This document shows positions 11,550 through 22,288 of a stretch of 64,000 nt of DNA, piece by piece. The stretch's first letter is position 1. Each line of letters starts with the position of its first letter. Where the stretch lies: NCBI GenBank assembly GCA_020744425.1, contig JAGMUV010000034.1, positions 1 through 64,000 on the forward strand, given 5' to 3'. This DNA is from Dactylonectria macrodidyma (taxonomy: Eukaryota; Ascomycota; Sordariomycetes; Hypocreales; Nectriaceae). The notes beneath the pieces were generated by a model, which worked only from the letters and a program-made list of their open reading frames with translations, ran no database searches and had not been told where the DNA came from. Position numbers and translations under genes: made by a program.

Positions 11550-12068
11550 TCATGCGACCTGCTCTCGAGCGTTCAATTCCCAACAGTCTCGCCACTCATA
11601 AGAAATACTATCCAAATTGTTAAAAATTCTTGCTTGCTGCAGAAAGTCTGCGAGGTGCCCGCACTTGCAGCCATGGCGCTCAACCATGACCGTGAGATTG
11701 CGCACAAGCGACTTTACGGGAATAGCGTCGCCCCAGTCCTCTAGTATATCTCTTAGGAAATCATCTAAATCATTTAGTCCGACCAAAAAGTGGTTTTCTT
11801 CATAGAACACTTGTTTGGCTTCTTGGCTCAGCTGCTGCCCAAGCCGGCTAGTTCCGAACTCCTTCCTAAACAGTAACAGCGCGCGAATAGCATCGACCTT
11901 GGACAGGTCCATGAATTGGTGCATCTCAATGTATTCCTCCGAGGCCAGATGCTGGCAAAAGATGCCACGGCGGTTGACTCCGTCAAGCTTGGCGAAATCT
12001 TGCATTGTCATACCACCGAGCATATCGAAGAGTGTCTCGGCCGCAAGAGGATCATCAGTCAGTGCCAT
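11550..12068 (-). CDS. Paralogue 2 of the 274-aa protein, shortened (172 aa)
   Basis: The start is ATG 12068 (MALTDDPLAAE). The first 130 residues align with the protein at 7325-8149, including the QEAKQVFYEENHFLV block and the LVRNL segment that follows. The C-terminal 100 residues of the relative are missing: the frame stops after REQVA, and I see no matching sequence downstream on this strand. It may be a truncated or decaying copy, or its last exon has diverged beyond recognition. The function is not known. Confidence 0.6.
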   Translation of the reverse strand: MALTDDPLAAETLFDMLGGMTMQDFAKLDGVNRRGIFCQHLASEEYIEMHQFMDLSKVDAIRALLLFRKEFGTSRLGQQLSQEAKQVFYEENHFLVGLNDLDDFLRDILEDWGDAIPVKSLVRNLTVMVERHGCKCGHLADFLQQARIFNNLDSISYEWRDCWELNAREQVA

Positions 12069-12747
12069 GTCACCCAACACTGAGGTTACCTAAGAAGAGA
12101 GACATGAGAGGCATGCCCATCCGGATGGGAGAAAGATTTGCAGGTGTCGCGCCACTGGTGTACTTCTTACGTACCTCCTGGCATGCATCTATGCCTGGAC
12201 ATTCTGGCTGCGTGTCCTCTGACTTCTTACTAGTCTGGGTGTCCATGTTTGAATGCGTAAAATGGTTTTCAACTGCGAATCAATCTTGGAGCTTGTCCAA
12301 GATATAATAAGGATGCTAATGATGCTAGAGAGTGGCTCGGTGGACATGGACAACCTGTACTATATATCTACGGGTACCGGTAGACGATGGACAGCACATT
12401 GTAGAGCACCATTCGTGTACAGATCCAGCCATTCGTGGATCAAGAGGAAATGGTATGCTACTGCGCTCAAAATGGCGAGATCATCTATTGCTGATTATTT
12501 TCAACTGTACTGTTCATACTGTACAGGTAATGTATACAGATATCAATTATATTTCTTGCGCCTGTTTTCCTGTTTCAGGGCCGTGGAACCTTTTTTTATT
12601 CTTTCTTTCTTTTTTTAAAAAAAGAAAAAGAAAAGAAAAAGAAGAGATAGCCAAGACCACATACAGACTACTGTACCCTACAGTACCATCCTCCATCCAA
12701 ATCAGCGACATCCACGGGCTTGGTGGTCGGCAGCATAATCTCCGCCT
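12069..12747. other. Intergenic, no gene recognised
   Basis: This holds the upstream region of paralogue 2 and a T-rich then A-rich low-complexity stretch at 12588-12645. Overlapping open frames at 12253-12751 have no supporting features. Confidence 0.55.
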
Positions 12748-13320
12748 CTAAGGACTGCGCCGCTCTCCCACAATCTGCCGAATTGCATAGACAGCATCGC
12801 CAGAGAGATCATCCAAAGCTTCACACGACATTGTAGACGGGGTGGAGAAGGTCCCAACCGCCTCCCCGTGGGACTCTACATGCAGCTGCGTACTTGTCTC
12901 GCAGTCCACCTCCTGGGCCGACTCTAACGGTAGAAAAGCGTCATCGGAAAATGCCCCACATCCGTATATGTCGGCCCCTTCCAGCAACTCAGCCGCCTTC
13001 AGGATATTCTCCAGGTCCATGCAGTAAAATGCGTCTAAAACTTGAGAATCCGGGATCTGTGCAGCCGTGGGATCTTCAAATTCGAATGGCGCATCCAACG
13101 CATCCCACGTAGCAGAAACCATTGCTGTGTTGAGTAGAGGGCAGTCCGCACATTCCAAGGTGTTGGATACCGTGTCTTGGGTCGTTGGAGAGGGAAAAGT
13201 GTGCTTTGGGTCGGTAGTGTTGGGCAGTTCGATTGGTTGGCTAACGTTGTCCCCAATCCAATCCTGGCATCCAAAAGCATCGGGCGAGGTAAAATCCTCT
13301 TCTTCGAAGTAGGCCGTCAT
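12748..13320 (-). CDS. Acidic hypothetical protein, 190 aa
   Basis: The first ATG gives MTAYFEEEDF. The protein is rich in Asp, Glu, Ser and Thr and has no membrane segment or signal peptide. The regions DALDAPFEFEDP and LENILKAAELLEG are acidic with hydrophobic residues, like activation-type segments, but I recognise no family. It has no intron. The upstream stretch has TACAGTA-type motifs at 13395-13425. It could be a real orphan gene or a chance open frame; unbroken length and biased composition favour a gene. Confidence 0.45.
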   Translation of the reverse strand: MTAYFEEEDFTSPDAFGCQDWIGDNVSQPIELPNTTDPKHTFPSPTTQDTVSNTLECADCPLLNTAMVSATWDALDAPFEFEDPTAAQIPDSQVLDAFYCMDLENILKAAELLEGADIYGCGAFSDDAFLPLESAQEVDCETSTQLHVESHGEAVGTFSTPSTMSCEALDDLSGDAVYAIRQIVGERRSP

Positions 13321-14162
13321 GGTGGAGTAACGAGGAGACTCAGAGACTGGGGCTGGCAATGTGGGCGAAGACAATTCTACAACAGAGGACTGTGCTGGGC
13401 GAGAGTACAGTAGAATACAGTATAAAGAAGGTGCCTAAAGAATATTGATGATCTTCAGGAGTCAAGGAGGAACAAATGAACCCCATTTGTATAATGAGGG
13501 AATGTAGATACCAAGACCAGCGAGTCTTGCATGACACTTACGAGTACGTACCCACCGCGTCCGTTTTGTCCCTGTCGCCTACATACCCGGCCTAAGGTTT
13601 CAAACATTTCTCACTAGGCTTAGAGTAATGGAAGGTTGTGATATCCGAGCCACACGAAAAACGCGTAGTACATCTATGAGTGGACCAAGGGGCACTCAAG
13701 TACTGGCCTACATGCACAGACTACACAGCTTGGTTCCGTCCTGAGAATAGGCGGGAAGAGGCTTTTTGGTAGTCCAGTCTAGAACAGCTAATAGCAGTTC
13801 CAGCCTAGAACAGCTAATAGCAATGTAGTACCGGTATAGCGTGTGCTTGATGTACTGTAGTTGGTCGCCGGAACCCGAGCGGGCTTTTAGGAGGTGACGA
13901 TTACTTGATGCATACCATGTAGCAGAGGCTCGGGGCATGTCAGGCCATCTTTGTTTTAAGGTCGAAGATGGCCGCCGTTTCATTACTGGAAAGAGAGGTA
14001 TGATATGTATATACACTACGGTACTGCACAGTACAGTACCGTACAATCCTGTATTCGCATTTAGCAACAGACTTCGTTCATCACCTACTCGAGCAGACTT
14101 GTCATTCTTCCCATCACCAAACGCGCTATCCAAACCCGTGATTCTCTCCCTCCTCGACAACG
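13321..14162. other. Intergenic region with CT-rich leader
   Basis: No gene is recognised. The last 60 bases before 14163 are pyrimidine-rich (ATTCTCTCCCTCCTCGACAA), as in many filamentous-fungal 5' leaders. A GTACAGTAC motif cluster lies at 14028-14045. Confidence 0.55.
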
Positions 14163-14654
14163 ATGGATCGGCCATACCCCCCGCACCAGGCCTTGCAACC
14201 CCAACAACTCGGATGGCTATACCAGCAACAACTCGACCAGCAGCAGCTCGACCAGCAAACTTGGGCCCAGCAGCAGCTCCGAATGCAACAGATGCAACAG
14301 CACGCGTTTCAGACACTGATGACGGCATCCCAGGGACACCAAAAACCGCTTCACCAGCAGCTACAAGGGCCATCACCATCCTTGCACAGTCTCGCGGGGG
14401 ATATTGCGAAGCTCGATCAATCCACAGCAAAAGAAGCGAAGCACCAGCGAGAGCAGAGTGTTCGTCGAGCTAAAGATATGGAGAACGTACACAAATTGCT
14501 TTCCCAGCTTCTTCAAAAGAGCACGCAGCAGCAACAAAGCTTGGAGCAAATTCTCCAACAGCAACAAACATTATCGAGTGAACTCCGGCAACTCCAACCA
14601 GCCCAAGTGCCGCCTGCACCTGCACCGGGAGACGTAAGTCTAGGCGAAGAGTAG
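14163..14654 (+). CDS. Glutamine-rich coiled-coil protein, 163 aa
   Basis: The N-terminal third is Gln-rich (QQQLDQQQLDQQTWAQQQ). Then come a helical part with an RRAKDMENVHKLLSQLLQ heptad-like pattern, a QQQQ-containing C-terminal helix and a short Pro/Ala tail. No signal peptide or membrane segment is visible. The ATG sits just after a pyrimidine-rich leader, which supports the start. A second Gln-rich protein with similar composition lies at 21770-22288. Such proteins may self-associate or act in transcription, but nothing specific identifies a role. Confidence 0.6.
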   Translation: MDRPYPPHQALQPQQLGWLYQQQLDQQQLDQQTWAQQQLRMQQMQQHAFQTLMTASQGHQKPLHQQLQGPSPSLHSLAGDIAKLDQSTAKEAKHQREQSVRRAKDMENVHKLLSQLLQKSTQQQQSLEQILQQQQTLSSELRQLQPAQVPPAPAPGDVSLGEE

Positions 14655-15648
14655 TCTCCGTGAGTCTCTTGGGAAGTGTGAACGCACTCAGAACGAACCA
14701 CCGTCCTGACACAGCATCCCCCGATAGATAGAATTTGGATATGCGCATTTGAAATGATGGTATTAAAGAGATGCATATACAGTACTAAAGGTCAAAAATC
14801 AAAATCTCCTTTCATTTGGATAAATGCATTTGTGGTCGAAGATGCCTTCACTCCGGATCAAGCCTGTGAGTGCAGGGTAGCCAAGGCCTGCTGGGGCTGA
14901 GAGCGCACTGTATTTACACGGAGATTTTCTTGAGACTTCCTAGAAAATAGGCACCGATCTATTGAAAGAGGCGGGGGTTGGGGCTAGAGATGATGCTGGA
15001 CCATCGGCAATTCGATTCTCTGTAACATCAGGAAGGGAAGGGAGAAACGGCACTAAAACTCCTACAGCACCATCATACTATTCACAAAGCCCCATGCGAT
15101 AGAATTCTTACTAGTTCATAGATTATTATATATGACGAGGAGCGGAATCGTAGTTCGATTGCGACTGTGTGAGTGGCACCATTGATGAGCAATAATGCGC
15201 CAGAGGATTGTCCCTTGCAAGGGCTGCTATTGCATTCACAAAGCGTAGATTTCCTAGCCCAAGCCTCACTAACGCCGTGGTGGGGGGAGGACATCATAGA
15301 ATATCCCCTCCACCCCTGTTGTGCTCCATTGGCCGTTTCCTGCCTACAGCATCAGCAAGCCTCAGCTCCATTACTGAGCAGCGTGTTACTGCCCCTATAT
15401 TAATATACATGTTACTAATAAGAAATTAAAAACTAAATAAGTTATGTGCGCCTCTAACTTCGGTCTATCATGACTCGGATCGATATGCACGTACTGAACA
15501 CATCTCCAGTCGATACAAACCAGTTTGTTTCGTATCCCAATGTTTATACTGTACAGTACTGTACTGTAGTTTCCCCTTTTCGTCGGAAAACGTTAAAGCC
15601 ATCGATTGCCATCAACGTTCTGAACTCCGTGGTATCCTAACGACTACG
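14655..15648. other. Intergenic, no gene recognised
   Basis: No family match is visible in any frame. A TACTGTACAGTACTGTACTG cluster lies at about 15548-15570, roughly 80 bases upstream of the terpene synthase start. Confidence 0.55.
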
Positions 15649-16837
15649 ATGTCACCATTCCAGAAGTTCCTTGACTCTATAGGCACTTTCTTGGGCGGCA
15701 ATTACACTCCACGCAAAGATGACCTGACTAAAGAACCGAAGCAACTGGCTTCTCTTGTTGCACCGATCTGTGCCCAGCTGCTTGCGGAGTTACATTATCC
15801 TGGAGCTCCACAGTTGAAAAGCCAGAATGTCGAAGCTCTGCTGGAGTACATGCATCAGAGGGCTGTTGAGCTCGGGGTGCCTTTGAACAAGCCCATCTCT
15901 GCCAAGGGGTTTCAGTTGGGTTTTGCAGAAGGGCTGGTACGCATGAATTGTGATGGCTTTCTTTTCGATGAAATAATAACATTGCTGATCTCACCTAGCT
16001 CGCCCATCCGTACCATCCGGTGGAAGTTCAGGGATATGTCGGCCTATTCACCTGGCTCGTCGTTCAGTACGATGACATAGTAGGAGAGAGGAACCAGATG
16101 GTAGAGGAGGCCGGCCATTTCCAGCAGCGATTTTTCCAAGGCAAAACCCAGCCGAACAACCTTCTTGAAGGGATTGCTAGCATGATTCGAGAAGCCCATG
16201 TCCATTTCGACCCCGTCATGGCAAACCTGGTACAGATTTCTGTCCTCAAATTTCTGACGAGCAACTTGTTGGAGCGACATGATGGCTTTCAAAGCATGCT
16301 CATTACGCCAGCAGGCAGAGAGTTCCCTAATTATTACCGAGATATGTCGGGTATGGACCAAGCCTATGCTGTGTTTTGTTATCCCAAAGCGCTCTATCCG
16401 AAAGTCGAAAACTTTTTGGAGGCCATCCCTGCTATGGCAAATTTCATCAATCTCTCAAACGATGTGCTGTCGTAAGTGACTCAGGCGGTGGCCCCGGACT
16501 CCTGAACAGCTTGTTGACGCGTGGTAGCTTTTATAAAGAGGAATTGGGTGGCGATGCGAGAAATTATATTCATAACCGTGCTCTATGCACGGGAAAACCG
16601 GTGCTTACTGTGGTGGAGGAGGTTTCCAAGGAGGCAATAGAATCTGCAACACAAATTGAGGCAATTCTCAAGGACCGAGCCGAGTACGAACAGTCCTGGA
16701 AAGACAGTGTCAGAGGCTACATGGCACTGCATACAACAAATCCTCGGTACAGACTGGAAGAGCTGGGTTTAGGGGAGGAGCACCCACTGGCTCCATTTGA
16801 AAACAAGTTGATTGGGCTTTTCGAACAAATCCAGTAG
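15649..16837 (+). CDS. Class I terpene synthase, trichodiene-synthase-like family, 356 aa
   Basis: Exons are 15649-15936, 15999-16471 and 16528-16837, with introns of 62 and 56 nt and phase kept at both junctions. At about residue 116 the aspartate-rich metal motif DDIVGE (DDxxxE) follows YTWL-like helix residues. At about 250 the NSE motif NDVLSFYKEE spans the second intron. These coordinate Mg2+ and the diphosphate of a prenyl substrate, probably farnesyl diphosphate, which the enzyme would ionise and cyclise. The length is near that of the trichodiene synthase/longiborneol synthase group (Pfam PF06330), which I favour over bacterial-type cyclases. The product cannot be read from sequence. 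No P450, transferase or regulator lies within 10 kb, so it looks like an orphan terpene gene. Confidence 0.88.
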
Positions 16838-17709
16838 TGATTTCATCATCACTTAGGGAGTGGTCTTAGAGCTTGGTCTTAGAGCTGGTACTTTGCGTCT
16901 TATCCTATCCTATACAATATGTATCATTGCTAAGTATAATATGCGATTGAGGAAGTTGCAAAGGTGCAGCAAGCAATTAGCAGAGTATTACCCTTCATAC
17001 CCCATCCCCTTTATCGCACAGCCATTCTAAATTTGCTGTTGTCGGCCAAAAACAGGACGGGTAACACTTAGCATAATTAATTATTAAATTGCATTCTAGT
17101 GCTGTACTGTACTGTACTGTAGCGGTTCTTAACAGTCATAGAGATATTGTACCACGGCGTGGCTTACATGGGCATGATGGCGACGTTTGTATAGCACAAC
17201 AATTGGCATCACTCCGACCATGTAATGGGGCCCATCTCGCTCTCTCAACGCGATCCTGTAATAGCCGCGCTCAGTCGCCCAGAACCGACTAGTTTTGCGG
17301 AGGTTCGTCTGGGTGCTGTTGGGCCAACACTCCCTGGTCCTTTGGAGCACTTCAAGTACCTAACTTACTGTAAATTGGATCCTGATCTATTTCCACTAGA
17401 AACATGAGATCAGCTTGCCAAGCCCTCCGCTCGTCGTCCCTAGGCCTTTGCGCTTTGAGGGAGGGCGGAAAACCACCATGGCACTTCCTCAAGCCGAATC
17501 TAGCCTACAAATGGAGTACAGTGTGCCCATCTGCCCCAGCCCACCAGAAACTAGTGTCCTAAACTGGATCGCAGTCTAGGACCCATTCGCTTGGACCGCG
17601 ATAGCCATCCGAGGAAGCAACATAAAGGGCCTTGTCCAACGTACCGATTCCTAGCGTGCATTCCGTCTCCATTACCCTAACACTGGCCTCGGAATGAGAC
17701 ACCGCGACG
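16838..17709. other. Intergenic, no gene recognised
   Basis: It contains a pure TGTACTGTACTGTACTGTAG run at 17102-17121 and otherwise ordinary sequence. Short open frames lack support. Confidence 0.55.
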
Positions 17710-18555
17710 ATGCAAGAAGCGACCGCAACGTCTCAATCCACATCAACATCCCGTTTCGAACAGAAAGCATGCCCAGCCGAGGAGGTAGATCTCAGATCCG
17801 CCGAAAAGGCTCCGCAAAGCCGGATCGAAGATGTCACACGAGAATTAAAACACGTCCTAGCGAAGCCGATGAGCTTAGAACTGGACAACGCTCCATGCTA
17901 TTTTCCATACCAGGCCCAGCACCTAGTCTTAACGACGACACAGCGCTTGCTGGAAGAAAGCTGTTTTGCTTTTCTCGTCCGATGCCTTCCCGATTTGATC
18001 AGGGATCGCAAGTGGGAATGCGCTGCCGTTCTAGAGCTCCACAATTGGCTGGAGATTCTCGTGGACCCTCAGTGGAAGGCATTCATTGAGCCAAACCTCG
18101 CGAGGCCGTTTGCTACGGGCGTTCTCCACGACGTCAGAACCATTCGACACGCTGCTGTCTATCGAACTCCGACTACAGCGTCCGCAGTGGGCCAGCTGGT
18201 GCAATCAGCAGTTCAATTCGCAGGGTTCTTGCAGGACAATAGATGTCTGTCGCAGTTAGAGCAGCTCAGGTCAGGATTGGATATTCAAATCAGGCAGATG
18301 GAGAAAACGAAACGCGAAGCAAATCTTGCCATGATCAAAAAGCTCGATGGGCTGCTAGAGCAACGCAAATATGCCATCCTTGGGCAGAAAAGGTTGTTTG
18401 AAGAAGTTAAAGCGGAGGCTGGCCGGCAGGTTGGTGACTTGGTAGACAGGGTTTGTGGACGCCAAGAGAAGGTAAACAATAATGAATGCGTGACGAAGGA
18501 GATGCTGTATGATGCGTCCTCACGTACATTTCCTGAAAGCGGGTTGGTAGCATAG
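17710..18555 (+). CDS. Hypothetical cytosolic protein with C-terminal coiled coil, 281 aa
   Basis: From ATG 17710 the protein starts with a Ser/Thr/Ala-rich tail. A helical core of about residues 45-180 follows (LLEESCFAFLVRCLPDL, WECAAVLELHNWL, HDVRTIRHAAVYR). A charged coiled coil lies at about 190-260 (LRSGLDIQIRQMEKTKREANLAMIKKLDGLLEQ in pattern). The VRxIRHAAVxR block resembles a recurring motif in fungus-specific hypothetical proteins, but I cannot name the family. No intron, signal peptide or membrane segment is seen. Confidence 0.65.
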   Translation: MQEATATSQSTSTSRFEQKACPAEEVDLRSAEKAPQSRIEDVTRELKHVLAKPMSLELDNAPCYFPYQAQHLVLTTTQRLLEESCFAFLVRCLPDLIRDRKWECAAVLELHNWLEILVDPQWKAFIEPNLARPFATGVLHDVRTIRHAAVYRTPTTASAVGQLVQSAVQFAGFLQDNRCLSQLEQLRSGLDIQIRQMEKTKREANLAMIKKLDGLLEQRKYAILGQKRLFEEVKAEAGRQVGDLVDRVCGRQEKVNNNECVTKEMLYDASSRTFPESGLVA

Positions 18556-19486
18556 GCAATACGGACCGAGAGGGCAGAGGTACATGGATCTAGTCAGATT
18601 CCATCGCAGAACTACCGGTACATCGTAGACAAATCAAGTCCAAAATGACAAAGTTGATCGGAACGTAAGGAAGTTTCCGCTCCGTACTCAAAGAATGCCC
18701 ATGAACACCTATAGGAGCAAACGAATAGACCATCTTGGGGTGTTGATTTGACAGCATTTCAGGCCGCAGAGGGAGTACTGCAATACAGATTTCTGGAAGT
18801 CTCGGCACATTCCAGCGCAGTGTCCAGCAGTTGTTGGATGCTGCGCACGCCTTTTGCAAGGTCGGAGCTCAGTCATGCGCACAGCCTGCACATTTAAAGC
18901 CCCACACGACGAAAGATACAGTCCCACCGGAGTGCTCTGACGCATGATTACTCTCCCGCGCTCGACTCTTACAGTCAGGATAATTATCTAGCCATCGCGA
19001 ACCAGCTTTCCATCACGATCATTGCCAAACCTTTTCGGAAATTGCGTTGAATAATTTTCTTTATCTCGCCGGCGGCTGCTCAGACGACGCATAGATGGGC
19101 ATGTTCGGGCAGGTGCGCTACCGGTAAGTTGTATTGCGACAGTCAGAGTAGCTGTTGTCGAAGTCATTGTGAACCAGGTTAGGGAATTTAGATATTTGGG
19201 TAAGTAAAAGACTAATTATCTGTATCTTGATCAAGGACAGTATGCTTTAAACTCAAAGAACTGTCTCAGGTCTAAGACGACTGTCCCTATCCAAATAAGA
19301 ACAAAATCCTGCTCCTCTACTCTTCCTTGAGGGGCGTTGCTTCCTCCACCAACCGGGTGCGCCAATCCGCCCCAACCAGATCATCAGATGTCATCTTCCT
19401 GCTATCGTGATGCAGCAAAGCCACTCTCACATTAGTCCCAACCCAACTTGACCCCAACCCTTCATCTCTAGTCTGCAATCAATGCC
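18556..19486. other. Intergenic, no gene recognised
   Basis: Nothing in the six frames has a recognisable domain; the minus-strand frames at 18590-18945 are short and overlap each other. Confidence 0.55.
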
Positions 19487-20362
19487 TTAGCTAGAAGGAA
19501 CCATCGACAGGCCACTTTGATGCAATTTATGTGTCAGAATTTTGTTGAAATCGTACAAGGTCCACGCCCGATGAATGCTCAAGACGACGTGATGGGTCCC
19601 TGTCAATACCAATCTGCCGTACGCCCAATGGTCGCACCAGTTCAATGTGGCAAGGATGATGCAGGCTCCCACGACAAGCATAAGATCCTTATACCGCTCC
19701 CTCCTAGTCGGAAACGCGTTGTTATACCCAATTGGTCGGGCGATATTGACGATGCAACCAAAGCTCATCCACGTCGCCCAAGTAGGTTGTGACATGTTCG
19801 GCAATGCTAGCCGAACAGCAACAACTGCTATTGTGACAGCCGCAAGAAATGCAGCGGGAATCATTCCAAGCCGAAGATGTGTTTTGTTGTCTTTCCAAAA
19901 CTGAGCATATTCGGACCTTTTTCTTGAATGTTCGGCTGCGCAGACGGCTACTTCGGAAAGAGACATCAACTACTGCGGTCAGTTCTGGTTATGGTTCTTG
20001 GACACCGGAGGATACGATACCTGGAATGAAGACGACGATAGGACGGTAATGACCCAGAGGGCCGGCGACAGAAGTTCGACTGATGATAATGATGAGGCCA
20101 CCAAAAAAGAGAGCCCGACCAGACCTGCACACAACCCAAACCAGATCTGTGTCCTAGCAATAGCGCGGATGTGCTGGGTCACATTGATTTCATTGTCCAA
20201 ATTCGATCCACGTTCCGAGTCGACGTGTTTCATTTCAGGTTGCAACTCAGCACGACACTTGGCCATATACAGCCATGCTACCAGTGTCGTCTGGAACGTC
20301 AACGACCCAATAGTGATAGCCGCAAGGACTGCGGTCTCGATTTTCGGAGTCAACGTCGTCAT
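19487..20362 (-). CDS. Polytopic membrane protein, two exons, about 274 aa
   Basis: Exons are 20021-20362 and 19487-19969, with a 51-nt intron (GTATCG...GACCGCAGTAG) that keeps phase. The ATG gives MTTLTPKIE. Hydrophobic segments lie at about 11-35 (AVLAAITIGSLTFQTTLVAW), 75-95 (FGLCAGLVGLSFLVASSL), 97-112, 135-157 (PAAFLAAVTIAVVAVRL) and 185-205 (LMLVVGACIILATL), so about five or six helices are likely. Between helices 1 and 2 is a charged loop. I do not recognise the family. It may be a small fungal integral membrane protein of unknown role. Confidence 0.62.
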
Positions 20363-21769
20363 AGTTTGACTGCTGAAGCAAGTCACGATATGTCAAATCA
20401 TTGAAAGGTAAGGTGGTGTAAAGAAAAAATTAAGTGAGAGAAAGATGTCAGTGCGTATTGGCTTGAGAGTGCGGTGGGAGCTTATATCTTCGCAGTTTAC
20501 AGACTGAGCTAAGCATGCATCTATGTAATATGTGACCATGGGTATTCTCCGCGACCCTACGGAAGAGCCTTGGCTACTATGATGTGTCATTCGCCTGATG
20601 AGAGTTGTTGGCCCCTGCTCATAGCCCGGTCCAACCTAAACGTGCCGTCATCCCTCCCCTGTCTTGGCCGCCAAGCCTGCATTAGCCGAAGCGACGTCTT
20701 GATCGCGGCAACGAATTACCTGTAGGGACTCGATTGGCCGAAGTCCCTTTTGGCCACAGCAACGCATCGGCGGTTGTAGGACTACATTGTTCAGTTGCAC
20801 CGTGTTGAACCAGCAGCGAGGTTCAACTAAGCCCTTAGCGACCATTCCAGAGCATGCGCTGCAAGAGGCTGTCGAGAAAGCTCTTCATTTCTCCGTTAGT
20901 ATTCGAGCCGCCGTATTCTGTACCGATTGGGCGTAATTACGAGTAATCTATCAAAGCATCACTTCTCGGTGATTTCGTTGCGCTAATTTAGCATTCTGTG
21001 TGGCAACAAAGCTGAGTAAATCATAATGTTCTTCTAGCTGGGGCACCATCATTTTAATGAACTACCCGATTCACGTGCGAACTAATTATTGGTCACATCG
21101 AGGCCTCTGCCTCTATATCCCACAAATGAGAGGCCTGGAGGCGTCGCCGCCAAGTTGAATATCATCTCAGTTCTTCTGTACTAATCCACAGCGTGATGGG
21201 TACAGTATATCCAGTCCCAATTTGTTACATTAATGTTGAGTCGCACGGGTTACGACGAGAGCATTTGGTTCGGGAGACAAACGATCATTGTACGACCAAT
21301 TCCCCCGAGTAACACAATTAAATGTGGGAAAGAGATGAGTTCTACCTAGATAGGTCCATTTCAGCCCAAGAATCACAAGATCAGGCATCGCTTCATGTTC
21401 TTGCCTACACCAGCGCATACTGTACATACAGTACTTCAACTGCCGCTGTCAGTGTTCGACTGGAAGGGCGGAAAATGACCATCTAGCTACTGGCTGAAGA
21501 GTAATTCAGAGAGCCGTGTCAAATTAAAAGATCCAAATTTGGTGCTCCAAATGTGTCTTTCTAGTATCAACAACCCACCAACAGTTGAAATGGGCTCTCT
21601 ATACGTAGCACGCTACGCCTAGGCCAAAACAGGACGCAAAGTCGATTCCCGCCTCTTAAGCCGCTTTTTGACCTGGCAAACATTTCTTTGCTCATTATAT
21701 CTGATATCCCAATGGCTTGACCACCGTATGGCACCTTCTGTGATACGGTATCGACTCCGACAACGAATC
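20363..21769. other. Intergenic, no gene recognised
   Basis: No domain was found in any frame. A TACATACAGTAC motif is near 21422. Confidence 0.55.
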
Positions 21770-22288
21770 ATGGCTCAGTCAACATCCTTCCAGGCACAGC
21801 TGCAGCAGCTGCAGCGCGTGCAGATCGACCAGCAGCATATGCTTCACAAACTTTCGTCAGAGGTGCAAATTTTGCTCGAACAGCCTTTTTACCGACAAAT
21901 TCAAGATCGAGCCTTTTTACTGCACCAATCACAGCCTCCACCACTCCAGCAGCAAGCTCCTCCAGATTCGGGGCACCCTCAGCAACCTTCTTCATTTCAG
22001 CAACAGCTTCCGCATCAGCCGACATTCAAAATGAATGTTGTCGAGAGTCTGGATCGGGAACACCAGCGATCTTTGCACCAAGCAGTCCGGCAGCCTCTAT
22101 TGGAGATCCTTCAGAGGCAGCAACAACTAGAATGGCGCCTCGAAAAAATGCAATGCCAGCAACAGGAAACAATGGGTTGTTTTCTCCGGGATCTCCAACA
22201 GCAACAGCAATTCTTTTTGGAACAAATTCGAATGGGCACAAACAGCAAAACCTTCCCTCTGTTCAGGGGTAGCCCCGGTTCAAAATAA
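21770..22288 (+). CDS. Second glutamine-rich protein, 172 aa
   Basis: The open frame begins upstream, with in-frame ATGs at 21728 and 21770; I prefer 21770 (MAQSTSFQAQLQQLQ). Gln-rich helices (QLQQLQRVQIDQQ) are followed by a Pro/Gln linker and a second helical part with LLEILQRQQQLEWRLEK and DLQQQQQFFLEQ. The layout and composition mirror the protein at 14163-14654 (Gln-rich N-terminus, Pro break, Gln-rich coiled coil), so they may be distant relatives. No other domain is seen. Confidence 0.55.
   Translation: MAQSTSFQAQLQQLQRVQIDQQHMLHKLSSEVQILLEQPFYRQIQDRAFLLHQSQPPPLQQQAPPDSGHPQQPSSFQQQLPHQPTFKMNVVESLDREHQRSLHQAVRQPLLEILQRQQQLEWRLEKMQCQQQETMGCFLRDLQQQQQFFLEQIRMGTNSKTFPLFRGSPGSK

Noticed and set aside
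13708..14430. 240-codon minus-strand frame opposite the Gln-rich gene
   Set aside because: It is the antisense of Gln codons (Leu/Ala/Val/Gly-rich output) and covers the promoter of the real gene.
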